From contig NZ_CP137852.1 of assembly GCF_033547095.1 (NCBI RefSeq), positions 2,535,501 through 2,599,500 of the forward strand: a stretch of 64,000 nt of DNA, written 5' to 3'. A program made the position numbers and the translations under genes. This stretch comes from Sediminicoccus rosea (GTDB lineage Bacteria; Pseudomonadota; Alphaproteobacteria; Acetobacterales; Acetobacteraceae). Each line of letters begins with the position of its first letter. Position 1 is the stretch's first letter. Below, one piece after another: positions 25,683 through 34,400 of the stretch. The notes beneath the pieces were generated by a model, which saw only the letters and a program-made list of their open reading frames with translations, had not been told where the DNA came from and ran no database searches.

Positions 25683-26792
25683 TCAAAGCTGTCTCAGCAC
25701 GGCATCAGCCGCCGCCTCGCTCGGCAGGCCGTGCTCGGGGCGGAGGCGGGCGAGCGCCCGGGCGAAGCCCTCGCGCTGGCGGGCGACGGCCTCATCCTCC
25801 TCGAACAGCCGGGTCAACCCGGCCGAGATCCGCACCGGCTCGCAATGCGGCAGGAGGAATTCCGGCACCACCGGCTCATCCAGCAGCAGGTTCACGAGGC
25901 TCGCGTATTTCAGGCGGAACAGCCGCCGGATGATGAAGTTGGAGACCGGGTTGAAGGTATAGGCGATGACATGCGGCAGGCCGGCCACCGCCGCCTCCAG
26001 CGAGGAGGTGCCGGATTTGATCAGCCCCGCGCGGGCGGCGGCGAAGGCATCGGCCTTGTCCTGCGGGCTGCGGACCATGCTGACCGGCCGGCCCCATTCG
26101 GCGGCGCGGGCGCGCACTGTCTCCTCCACCGTGCCGGCCAGGCCGATGATGGGGTGGATGTCGGCGGGCAGGCGCTTCAGTGATTCGGCGAAGATGGGCA
26201 GCAGGCGCTTCACCTCGCCCCGCCTGCTGCCCGGCATGATGATCAGGCGGCGGCCCTCGCCGGGCGCGCGTTCGGCCACGCCATGGGCGGCCTCGCTTTC
26301 CAGGATCGGGTGGCCCACGAAATCCACGGGGATGCCGGCGGCCTCGAAGATCGGCGCCTCGAAGGGCAGCAGCGCCAGGATGCGGTCCACCCGCTGCGCG
26401 ATCTTCTTCACCCGGCCCGGCCGCCAGGCCCACACCTGGGGGGCGACGTAGTGGATGACGGGGATGCCGAGATGCCGCACGCGGGCGGCCAGGCGCAGCG
26501 TGAAGCCCGGGCTGTCGATGGTGATGATGAGGCGCGGGCGGCGGGCCGTGATGTCGGCCACCGTTTCCTCCATGCGCCTCTTCAGGCGCAGGATGCTGGG
26601 CAGCACCTCGGCAACGCCCATCAGCGCGAGCTGACGGATGTCGAAGAGCGAGACGAAGCCCTGCTCGGCCATGCGCTCGCCGCCGATGCCGGCGAAGTCC
26701 AGGCTGGCGTCGCGCGCGCGGAGCGCGGCGATGAGGCGCGCGCCCAGGATGTCGCCCGAGGCCTCGCCGGCGGCGATATAGAGCAGCGTCAT
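25683..26792 (-). CDS. lpxB: Lipid-A-disaccharide synthase
   Basis: A 369-residue GT-B glycosyltransferase that joins UDP-2,3-diacylglucosamine and lipid X into the lipid A disaccharide at the inner face of the inner membrane. Recognised from YIAAGEASGDILGARLI at the N-terminus, APQVWAWRPGRVKKI, and the C-terminal IKSGTSSLEAA motif. It overlaps the nitrilase gene by 4 bp (ATGA). It is apart from the usual lpxD-fabZ-lpxA cluster, none of which is in the window. Confidence 0.93.
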   Translation of the reverse strand: MTLLYIAAGEASGDILGARLIAALRARDASLDFAGIGGERMAEQGFVSLFDIRQLALMGVAEVLPSILRLKRRMEETVADITARRPRLIITIDSPGFTLRLAARVRHLGIPVIHYVAPQVWAWRPGRVKKIAQRVDRILALLPFEAPIFEAAGIPVDFVGHPILESEAAHGVAERAPGEGRRLIIMPGSRRGEVKRLLPIFAESLKRLPADIHPIIGLAGTVEETVRARAAEWGRPVSMVRSPQDKADAFAAARAGLIKSGTSSLEAAVAGLPHVIAYTFNPVSNFIIRRLFRLKYASLVNLLLDEPVVPEFLLPHCEPVRISAGLTRLFEEDEAVARQREGFARALARLRPEHGLPSEAAADAVLRQL

Positions 26793-27661
26793 GCGAATTC
26801 GGCCGGCACGGGGCGCGGGATGGGCGCACGCGGCCAGTCGCGGTGGTTGCGCACGGCGCCATCCGTCCGCACCGCTTCCAGCCGCGCGGGGTCAAGTTCT
26901 GTGATCAGCAGGCCGGGCGCATCCAGGGCGCGTGCGGCGACCACGCCATCCTCGGCGAAGCCGCGATCCACCGGGCCGAAGACGCTGGCGGCGCCGTGGT
27001 TCTCATCCAGCGCCACCGAGGCAGCAAAGCCGCCGACCGTGGGGGCGAGGGCGACGAAGCACTGGTTCTCCATGGCGCGGGCAGCGGCGCCGATCCGCAC
27101 GCGGTGGAAGCCGTGCAGCGTGTCCGTGCAGGTGGGCACCAGGATGAGCCAGGCGCCGGCCTCGACCTGGGCGCGGACCAGCTTGGGGAATTCCGCATCA
27201 TAGCAGATGGCGATGCCGATGAGCCCCCAGGGTGTCGCGAAGACCTGGGGCGGCGCGCCGGCCGAGACACCCCAGCGCTCATCCTCGAAGCGCGTCATCT
27301 GCCGCTTGTCCTGGAAGGCCGTGCGGCCATCGGGCGCGATCAGCGGCGCGCGGTTGATGATGCGCGCGCCATCGCGCATGGGCAGGCTGCCCGGCTGGAG
27401 CCAGAGGGCGCGGCGCAGTGCCACCTGCCGCATGGCGGCGAGGATGGCATCCGCCTGCCCGACCATCGCGCGCAATTCGGTGGCCGCATCGGGCGCCCCG
27501 CCGGCGAGCGCGGCGCCCAGCTCCACGCAGGCATATTCGGGCATGTGCAGCAGGTCTGCCCCCGCGCGCTTCGCCTCGGCGGCCCAATGGTCGAGCTTCG
27601 CGGCATAGGCCGCGACATCGGGCGTGGGCTCCACCGGCCAGGCGAGGGTGGCGAGCCTCAT
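26789..27661 (-). CDS. Carbon-nitrogen hydrolase (nitrilase superfamily)
   Basis: A 290-residue amidase-type enzyme with a complete Glu-Lys-Cys triad: Glu42 (HMPEYACVE), Lys119 (FQDKRQM) and Cys153 (IAICYDAEFP). The substrate is unknown. It is coupled by 4-bp overlaps both to the preceding GNAT gene and to lpxB. In some bacteria a GNAT domain and this kind of hydrolase are fused in one protein, which supports a joint function of the pair. Confidence 0.88.
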   Translation of the reverse strand: MRLATLAWPVEPTPDVAAYAAKLDHWAAEAKRAGADLLHMPEYACVELGAALAGGAPDAATELRAMVGQADAILAAMRQVALRRALWLQPGSLPMRDGARIINRAPLIAPDGRTAFQDKRQMTRFEDERWGVSAGAPPQVFATPWGLIGIAICYDAEFPKLVRAQVEAGAWLILVPTCTDTLHGFHRVRIGAAARAMENQCFVALAPTVGGFAASVALDENHGAASVFGPVDRGFAEDGVVAARALDAPGLLITELDPARLEAVRTDGAVRNHRDWPRAPIPRPVPAEFA

Positions 27662-28248
27662 GCGAGCGCCTTCAGCCAGAAGGAGAGCGAATGGGGCGTG
27701 GGTTTGCTGTCGCCGATCTCCGTCCAGTCGAAGATGCAGGAGAGCTCCGGGTGGTGCGTGTAGCCGCGCTTGCGCCAGAAGGCGTCGAGCGGCGTGTAGC
27801 TGGCCGGGCGGCGCGGGTCGTTCATGTTGCGCACCACGGCGCAGAAGGTGGCGTGGGGCAGGCCGAGGCTTCGCGCATGCGCCTCGCGCGCCGCAAAGAA
27901 GGCGACGCCCAGGCCCTGTCCGCGCCAGGCGGGCAGCAGCACCGATTCCCCGAAATAGGCGTATTCCAGCGGATTGCGGCCCGCCGCCTCGAAGCAGGCA
28001 CGCACCGGGCCGTGCGTGGCCGCCATGGGCTGGCAGGTGGCGGCGCCGACGATCTCCGCGCCGTCGCGCGCCAGGATCACGGCGGCCCCCTGGTCCTCGG
28101 CATAGTGGCGCAGGTAGCGCGCCTCCTCGCCCTCGGGCGCCTCGTAGAGATAGGGCCATTCGGCGAACACGGCGGCGCGCAGCCGGGCCAGCGCCGGCAC
28201 ATGCGGCAGCAGCGCGGCCCCCGTGACGGTCTCGATCAGGACTTTCAT
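27658..28248 (-). CDS. GNAT-family N-acetyltransferase
   Basis: A 196-residue acetyltransferase with an acetyl-CoA-binding segment of the form LLPAWRGQGLGVAFFAAREAH. The start MKVLIETVT at 28248 was chosen because extension upstream runs antisense through the GTPase gene. It overlaps the nitrilase start as ATGA. Acceptor unknown; probably acts with the hydrolase. Confidence 0.82.
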   Translation of the reverse strand: MKVLIETVTGAALLPHVPALARLRAAVFAEWPYLYEAPEGEEARYLRHYAEDQGAAVILARDGAEIVGAATCQPMAATHGPVRACFEAAGRNPLEYAYFGESVLLPAWRGQGLGVAFFAAREAHARSLGLPHATFCAVVRNMNDPRRPASYTPLDAFWRKRGYTHHPELSCIFDWTEIGDSKPTPHSLSFWLKALA

Positions 28249-28270
28249 TCCGCGGCCTCCGGCAAGACGC

Positions 28271-29251
28271 TCATGCGGCGGCCGCCAGGAAGGCGCGCAA
28301 GCCATCCTCCACCACGCGCGGCTCCAGGTCGCGCAGGATGAAGACGAGGCGGCTCGACCGATCATCGCCCTCGGGCCAGGATTCCAGCATGCGGGGCGGG
28401 TGGAAGCTGTGCTGCACGCCATGCATCACCACCGGGCCGCGCTGGCCCTGGAGGTTCAGCACGGCCTTCATGCGCAGCACGTGGCTGCCCTGCGTCATCG
28501 CCATCATCTCCAGGTAGCTGGCGACACCCTCCCAGGGGAGGGGCGCGTCGAAGCGCAGGCAGAGCGCGCGGATGCGCGCGTCATGCCGGTTCACGTCATG
28601 GTGGTGATGGTGGTGGTGATGTCCGGCGGCCGCGATCCAGTCGCTGATCTGCGGCAGCTTGCCATCGCTGGAGAAGGGGCCGGCGTTGATGAGCTGCGCG
28701 GCCTCGACCTCGCCCGTCAGGATCGGCGCCATCGGGTTCAGCGCCGAAAGCCGCGCGAGGAGCGGCGCGGGGTCGGCCAGATCGGTCTTGGTGATGACGA
28801 TGCGGTCCGCAACGGCGGCCTGGCGCAGCGCCTCGGGCTGCTCATCCAGCGTCGCCATGCCATGCACCGCATCCACCAGCGTCACCACGCCATCGAGGCG
28901 GTAGTCGCGCAGCAGCAGCGGATCGCTCATCAGCGTCTGCAGGATGGGCGCTGGGTCGGCCAGGCCCGTCGTCTCGATCACGACGCGGGCCACCGGCTCC
29001 GGCCGCGCCGCGAGGTCGCGCAGGGCGCGGGAGAGGTCGCCCCGGATGGTGCAGCAGAGGCAGCCCGCGGCCAGCAGGACCGTGTCCTCGTCCAGCCGCT
29101 CCACCAGCAGGTGGTCGAGGCCGATCTCGCCGAATTCATTGATCAGCACGGCGGTACCGGCCATCTCGGGCTGGCGCAGCAGCCGGTTCAGCAGCGTGGT
29201 CTTGCCGGCGCCGAGGAAGCCGGTGAGGAGGGTGACGGGGGTCTGTTTCAT
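28271..29251 (-). CDS. COG0523 (CobW-type) GTPase, putative zinc chaperone
   Basis: A 326-residue G3E GTPase with Walker A GFLGAGKTT, the metal-binding GCLCC motif (Cys64, Cys66, Cys67), guanine-specificity motif TKTD and a C-terminal CobW_C domain. Eight consecutive His (211-218) followed by DVNRHD form a metal-binding loop. Position next to hisI and divergent zur points to zinc supply to a client enzyme. It overlaps the hisI stop by 4 bp. Confidence 0.88.
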   Translation of the reverse strand: MKQTPVTLLTGFLGAGKTTLLNRLLRQPEMAGTAVLINEFGEIGLDHLLVERLDEDTVLLAAGCLCCTIRGDLSRALRDLAARPEPVARVVIETTGLADPAPILQTLMSDPLLLRDYRLDGVVTLVDAVHGMATLDEQPEALRQAAVADRIVITKTDLADPAPLLARLSALNPMAPILTGEVEAAQLINAGPFSSDGKLPQISDWIAAAGHHHHHHHHDVNRHDARIRALCLRFDAPLPWEGVASYLEMMAMTQGSHVLRMKAVLNLQGQRGPVVMHGVQHSFHPPRMLESWPEGDDRSSRLVFILRDLEPRVVEDGLRAFLAAAA

Positions 29252-29679
29252 GCGCCGTAGAGGCTTTCGGGGCTGACGAGCGGGGCCGCGATCTCGGTGA
29301 GCTCGCCATCGCGTGGGGCGAGGAAGAAGCAGTTGCGCCGCCCGGTGTGGCAGGCCACGCCCTTCTGGTCCACCAGCAGCAGCAGCGTGTCCCCGTCGCA
29401 ATCGAGGCGGAGGTCCACCACCTTCTGCACCTGGCCCGAGCTCTCGCCCTTGCGCCAGAGGCCGCCCCGGCTGCGGCTGTAGTAGCAGGCGCGGCCGGTG
29501 GCCAGCGTCTCGTCCAGGGATGCGGCGTTCATCCAGGCCATCATCAGCACCTCGCCCGTGTCATGCTGCTGGGCGATGGCGGGCACCAGGCCGCGCGTGT
29601 CGAAGCGGACCGCGGCGAGGAGGCGCGCGCGGGCGGTTTCATCGGGAATGGGCAAGGGGGGAGGGGTGCCGGTCATCAT
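29248..29679 (-). CDS. hisI: Phosphoribosyl-AMP cyclohydrolase
   Basis: A 143-residue enzyme that opens the purine ring of PR-AMP in histidine synthesis; active as a zinc-dependent dimer. The zinc Cys residues are all present (Cys94, Cys110, Cys117), with Asp residues of the CDGD segment for Mg2+. It is therefore a normal zinc enzyme and not a zinc-independent substitute. No other his gene is nearby. Two consecutive ATG codons (29679, 29676) could start it. Confidence 0.9.
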   Translation of the reverse strand: MMTGTPPPLPIPDETARARLLAAVRFDTRGLVPAIAQQHDTGEVLMMAWMNAASLDETLATGRACYYSRSRGGLWRKGESSGQVQKVVDLRLDCDGDTLLLLVDQKGVACHTGRRNCFFLAPRDGELTEIAAPLVSPESLYGA

Positions 29680-29720
29680 CCTGCACTATATGGCATTGCG
29701 GAACCGCGAGTGAGGCCCCG

Positions 29721-30170
29721 ATGGACATCGAAGCGACCCTGGACCGAGCGGCCGAGCAATGCGCGGCGCGCGGGTCGCAGCTGACGCCGCTCCGGCGGCA
29801 GGTGCTGCGCCTCGTCCTCTCGGCCGGGCAGCCCATGGGGGCCTATGCGCTGCTGGACAAGCTGCGCGAGGAACGCGGCGTCGCCGCCCCGCCCACCGTC
29901 TATCGCGCGCTGGATTTCCTGCTGGAACAGGGGCTGATCCACAAGCTGGAGCGGCTGAACGCCTTCCTCCCCTGCATCGAGGCCGGCCACGCCCATGCCG
30001 GCCATGACCACCAGCACCAGTTCCTGATCTGCGGCCGCTGCGGTGCGACCACCGAGCTCACCGACCATGCGGTGGCCCATGCGCTGGAGGCGGCCGCGGC
30101 CCGGGCCGGCTTCAAGCCGGGTCGGATGACGGTGGAGGTGGAGGGCATCTGCGCGAAGTGCCAGGACTGA
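29721..30170 (+). CDS. zur: Zinc uptake regulator, Fur family
   Basis: A 149-residue Fur-family repressor. The DNA-binding helix region reads PPTVYRALDFLLEQGLIHKL, a His-rich loop AGHAHAGHDHQHQFLIC follows, and two Cys pairs (CGRC and CAKC) give the structural zinc site. The HKLERLNAF segment and the zinc-type neighbours favour Zur over Fur. Divergent from hisI with only 41 bp between, so both may share one operator, but no clear palindrome is visible there. Confidence 0.85.
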   Translation: MDIEATLDRAAEQCAARGSQLTPLRRQVLRLVLSAGQPMGAYALLDKLREERGVAAPPTVYRALDFLLEQGLIHKLERLNAFLPCIEAGHAHAGHDHQHQFLICGRCGATTELTDHAVAHALEAAAARAGFKPGRMTVEVEGICAKCQD

Positions 30171-30189
30171 GCCCGGCGCCGCCCACCCG

Positions 30190-31143
30190 CTAGCCGCCCG
30201 CGGCCTCGGGCACCATGAGCACCGCCGGGAGGCCCGGCGCCAGCGCCGCGCGGCCCAGCCGGTCGAAGCGCAGCAGGCGCGTCGCGGCGAGGCCCGCCAT
30301 CGTCTCGATGGCCAGCGGCAGCACCTCGATCGCCTGGCCCCCAGGGGCGGCGGGCCGCACCAGCCCATGCTCGGCGAGGCGCAGCACCACGCGCCGCATC
30401 TGCGTCCGCGAGAGGCCGAAGCGCGCGGCGTGCTCGGCATAGGGCAGGGCCACCATGCCCGGTTCCGGCTTGCGGTCGCTCCAGGGCAGGGCATGCAGCA
30501 GGGCGCAGAGCACGACATACCCGCCCTCCGTATCGGCGACGGCGGCCAGGGGCGGGAAGCGAAGCACCATGCTCGGCTCCTCGATGATGGCACGCGCGCG
30601 CAGCAGCGAGAGGCGCCAGAAGAAACCGGGGTCCGACTCGAGCCGGGCCCGCAGACCCTCGCCGCGCCCGAGCATGGCCAGCGCCTCCAGGTGGAAGCCG
30701 ACCCGCGTCTGCACCTGCGTGACCAGTGGCTCGGCCGGCTCAAGCCGCCGCTGCCGCCGGTCATTTCCGGGCGGCGCGGGGCGCACGAGGTTGGAGCGCC
30801 GCAGCAGGCCGAGATTGGTCTCGGCGCGGCCATGGCTCATCAGGCCGAGGGGCACGCAGATCTGCTTCAGCCGGGTCAGGGTCAGGCCGGGCCGTGCGGG
30901 GTCGAGCAGATGCTCCGCGTGCAGGGCCAGGGCGAAGATGGTGAAGAAGTGCCGGCCCTCATCGGCGTTCAGCTTGTTGATCAGCCAGCCATCCTGGAGC
31001 CGGAGAAAGCCATCCAGGATGTGCCGCAGGGCCGCGGGAAGCGCCGGATGGGCCAGCAACGCATCCAGCCCCGGCTCGTGATCCGGGCTGGGGGATGAGG
31101 CGCTGCGGGGCGCGAGATCATGCAAGGTGGAAACCTCTGGCAA
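30190..31143 (-). CDS. Putative two-winged-helix transcriptional regulator
   Basis: A 317-residue protein with no firm family assignment. Two segments look like winged helices: about 85-125 (RLKQICVPLGLMSHGRAETN) and about 230-285 (HAARFGLSRTQMRRVVLRLA). No signal peptide or membrane helix. The apparent start is TTG at 31143; a TTG six codons later is possible. It is divergent from the giant autotransporter across 323 bp that contain a perfect palindrome, so control of that gene is a reasonable guess. Confidence 0.6.
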   Translation of the reverse strand: MPEVSTLHDLAPRSASSPSPDHEPGLDALLAHPALPAALRHILDGFLRLQDGWLINKLNADEGRHFFTIFALALHAEHLLDPARPGLTLTRLKQICVPLGLMSHGRAETNLGLLRRSNLVRPAPPGNDRRQRRLEPAEPLVTQVQTRVGFHLEALAMLGRGEGLRARLESDPGFFWRLSLLRARAIIEEPSMVLRFPPLAAVADTEGGYVVLCALLHALPWSDRKPEPGMVALPYAEHAARFGLSRTQMRRVVLRLAEHGLVRPAAPGGQAIEVLPLAIETMAGLAATRLLRFDRLGRAALAPGLPAVLMVPEAAGG

Positions 31144-31466
31144 TCTGTGGGCGCCGCCGGCCCGGGACTTCCGGTGCGGCCGGGACGCGGCGCGCCAGAA
31201 TTAGGCGGTTTCGTGCCGCCGCCAACAGCCCAGCCCGGCCGGCAGACCCTGCGCCGGCGTGGCGACCGGCTGAGGCCGCGGCCATCCGCGACTCCCTTCG
31301 CCCATTGCTCCCAGTTTTGGCCGCGGCGGCGCGGTGGCCGCCCGGCGGCCGTCATGTCAATTTTGACATTCCCTGCTCAGGTCGCGGCAAGCCGACGCGC
31401 CCGGGGCAGGGCGGCACGGCAGGCCCGGGCAATTCGCACCGGCATGCGTCCATCGGGGAAGAGAGA
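31144..31466. other. Intergenic region between regulator and autotransporter
   Basis: A 323-bp divergent spacer. It is very GC-rich except around 31350-31370, where one 16-bp perfect palindrome lies. TTGACA occurs in both directions within that palindrome, but no good -10 hexamer was found at 16-18 bp. GGGGAAGAG just before 31467 can serve as ribosome-binding site for the autotransporter. No small ORF was convincing. Confidence 0.5.
31354..31369. promoter_or_regulatory. Perfect 16-bp palindrome, candidate operator
   Basis: ATGTCAATTTTGACAT is a perfect inverted repeat of 7-bp arms around TT, the only AT-rich stretch of the divergent spacer. It is about 98 bp before the autotransporter start. 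The size and symmetry suit a dimeric regulator, possibly the winged-helix protein on the other side. It is not a PpsR box, as the TGT-ACA gap is 8. Confidence 0.5.
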
Positions 31467-34400
31467 ATGAACCAGCCAGTCCAGACGCGCATGCGCCGCC
31501 TTTCCCTTCGCCATGCCCTGATGGTCTCGACCGCGCTGCTGGTCCTCCCCGAGGCCACTCTCGCGCAGGAGGTGTCCTGCCCGGTCGATTCCGTGAACTG
31601 CACGGTTCCCGCCGGGAACTTCAACACGCCCTATGCCGGGCAATCCTTCAACGGCACGCCCGTCACCTTCGTGAACAACGGCACCTTCAACGTGACGACG
31701 CCGCAGACGGCGACCTTCCTGGGAGCCCTGCAGTCCATCGCCAACGGGCAGAGCGGGGCCAGTTCCAGCAGCGGCAACGCCGGCTCGGGCACCGACGGCC
31801 CTACCATCTCCTTCACCAATGCCGGCATGGTCACGCATTCCATCTCCAGCCTGATCAATGCCACCAATGTCGCCAACACGGTGTATGCCGCTTCCATCGG
31901 CGGCAATGGCGGCACCGACTCCAATGCTCAGGCCAATGCCGGCAACGCGGGGGCGGGCAGCGCCGCCACCCTGGCGAACTCCGCCACCATCACCGTGAAC
32001 CAGGCCGGCGCCTCCGTCGGCACGCCGAGCACGCTGCTGAGCGGCGCCGCGCTCCTGGTGGACAGCGTGGGCGGCAATGGCGGCAACGTGACCTCCCAGG
32101 GCCCTGACAGCAACCAGAACCCGACCTACCACACGGCGAATGGCGCGCCCGGCGCCGCGGCCGGCAGCGCGACGCTGACCAATTCAGGGACGGTGAGCGT
32201 CTCGCTCGGGCAGCCTCTCGTCTCGATCGGCTACTGGGGCGCGGGCGCCCGCTCGCTCGGCGGCGCGGCGGGCACTGGCAATGACGGCCAGCCCGGCGGC
32301 AATGGCGGGACCGCCACCGTCATCAACACGGGCAATGTCGGGGTGGCCTTCACCTGGAATTCCACGCAACTCTCGGCCTCCAATTCGCTGACGCCCACCC
32401 AGGGCGGCTTCGCGGTCGTCGCGTCGAGCCAGGGTGGCGCCGGCGTCATGTCGGTGAACAGCGGGAACAATGGCGGCAGCGGCGGCAATGCCTCCAATGC
32501 CAGCGTCCTGGTGGATGGCACCGCCCGGCCAGCGAACCTGCCCGTCACCATCACGCTCAACACGGGCTATACCCCCGGCAGCGGCGTCCCGCCGATCGCG
32601 GCCGCCGTCGCCGCGCTCAGCCGGGGTGGCAGTGGCGGCTCGGGCTATGATTCCTCGACGGGCGGCTTCGGCGGCGCCACGGGCTCGGCGCAGGTGGCGC
32701 TGCTCGGCGCCGTGCAGGTCCAGGCCTCCGGGAACTCGACCTATGGCGTGCTCGCTGCGGCCCAGGGCGGGGTGGGCGGCAGTACCGGCGTCGCGCAGGA
32801 CAACAGCAAGGCCGGGGATGGCGGCAGCACGGGGACGGCGAATAGCGGCGTGAATGCTGCCACCGTCACCATCGTCGGGGCCACGGTCGCCACCACCGGC
32901 TTCACCTCGCACGCCGTCGCCGCCATCAGCCAGGGCGGACCGGGTGGCGTCGGGCTGGACTACAAGCAGACCGGCGGCCTGGTGCAGAATGGCGGCGTCG
33001 GCGGCAATGGCGGGAATAACGGCGCGATCCGCATGGACATCGCGGCCACCACCATCACGACCACCGGGGAAGACTCCATCGGCGTCCTGGCCATCACCCA
33101 GGGTGGCTGGGGCGGCAATGGCGGCAACCTGACATCGGGCGAGGGCAACTCGGGCCCGGGCGGCGCGGGCGGTCAATCGGCGCCCATCGTCGTGAACATC
33201 AATGCCGGCACGACCATCACGACCGGCGCCGATGGCTCGCACGGCGTCTCCGCCTCATCCCTCGGTGGTGGGGGCGGGACGGGCGGCGCGGTGAATGTCC
33301 TGCTCGGCGCGGGCCTCGGCAATGGCGGCGCGGGTGGCGGGGGCTATGACGTCACGGTGACGCTGGCACCCGGCACCGGCGTGATGGTCAACGGCCTCCA
33401 GGCCATCGGTGTGCTGGCCCGCAGCGTGGGCGGCCCGGGCGGTGCCGGAGCCCTCTACAACTCCCAGGGCGGCATCTCCAGCAACGCGGCCAATGGCGGG
33501 CCGGGCGGCAATAGCGGCACCGTCCTCATCACCAGCGGTGCCACGATCTTCACCCGGGGCAATGCGGGGCATGGCCTGGTCGCGCAATCGGTGACCGGGA
33601 CCGGCGGCACGGGCGGCACGGGCGCGGGCGTCGTCTATGCGCCGGCCGGCTCTGGTGGGTCGAGCGGTTTCACCGGCTCGGCGACCATCAACAACAGCGG
33701 CTTCATCCAGACCGTGGGCGCCGGGGCGAATGCCATCCAGGCGCAGTCCATCGGCGGCGATTCCGGCTCGGGCGGCAGTTCGAGCGGCGGCCTGGTTACC
33801 TTGGGCGGCTCGGGCTCGGCCGCGGCGAATGGCAATTTCGCCAATGTCACGCACACCGGCAGCATCACCACCTTCGGCCAGAACAGCCTCGGCATCCTGG
33901 CGCAGTCCATCGGCGGCGGCGGCGGCAATGGCGGCGATTCGAGCGCCGGGCTGAGCGCGGTCGGCGGCACCGGCAGCGGCGGCGGCGCGGGCGACACCGT
34001 CACCGTGAACGTCAACGGCAGCATCACCACCCTTGGGCAACTGGCGCATGGCGTGGTCGCGCAATCCATCGGCGGCGGCGGCGGCAATGGCGGGAATGCC
34101 TCGGACACGGGCGCCTTCGTGGCCCTCGCGATCGGCGGCTCCGGCGCGGCCGGTGGGACGGGCGGCGCGGTGGTGCTGAACGCCACGGGCGGGACCATCA
34201 ACACCTACGGCTCGAACGCCATCGGCATGGTCGCGCAATCCATCGGCGGTGGCGGCGGCACGGGCGGCGGCGCCTATGCGCTGGCGGGGGGGCTCGGCTT
34301 CTCGGCGGGCGTCTCGATCGGCGGCAATGGCGGCGCGGGCGGCAGTTCGACCAATGCCAACGGCCCCGCCGTACAGGCGACGCTCAACGCCATCACCATC

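Noticed and set aside
26789-28159. Possible fused GNAT-nitrilase protein
   Set aside because: The extended nitrilase frame is a shadow of the GNAT gene in another frame; the real genes are separate and meet at ATGA (27658-27661).
29680-29720. Zur operator in the hisI-zur gap
   Set aside because: The AT-rich core CACTATATGGCATT is not clearly palindromic and does not match a known alphaproteobacterial Zur box well enough.
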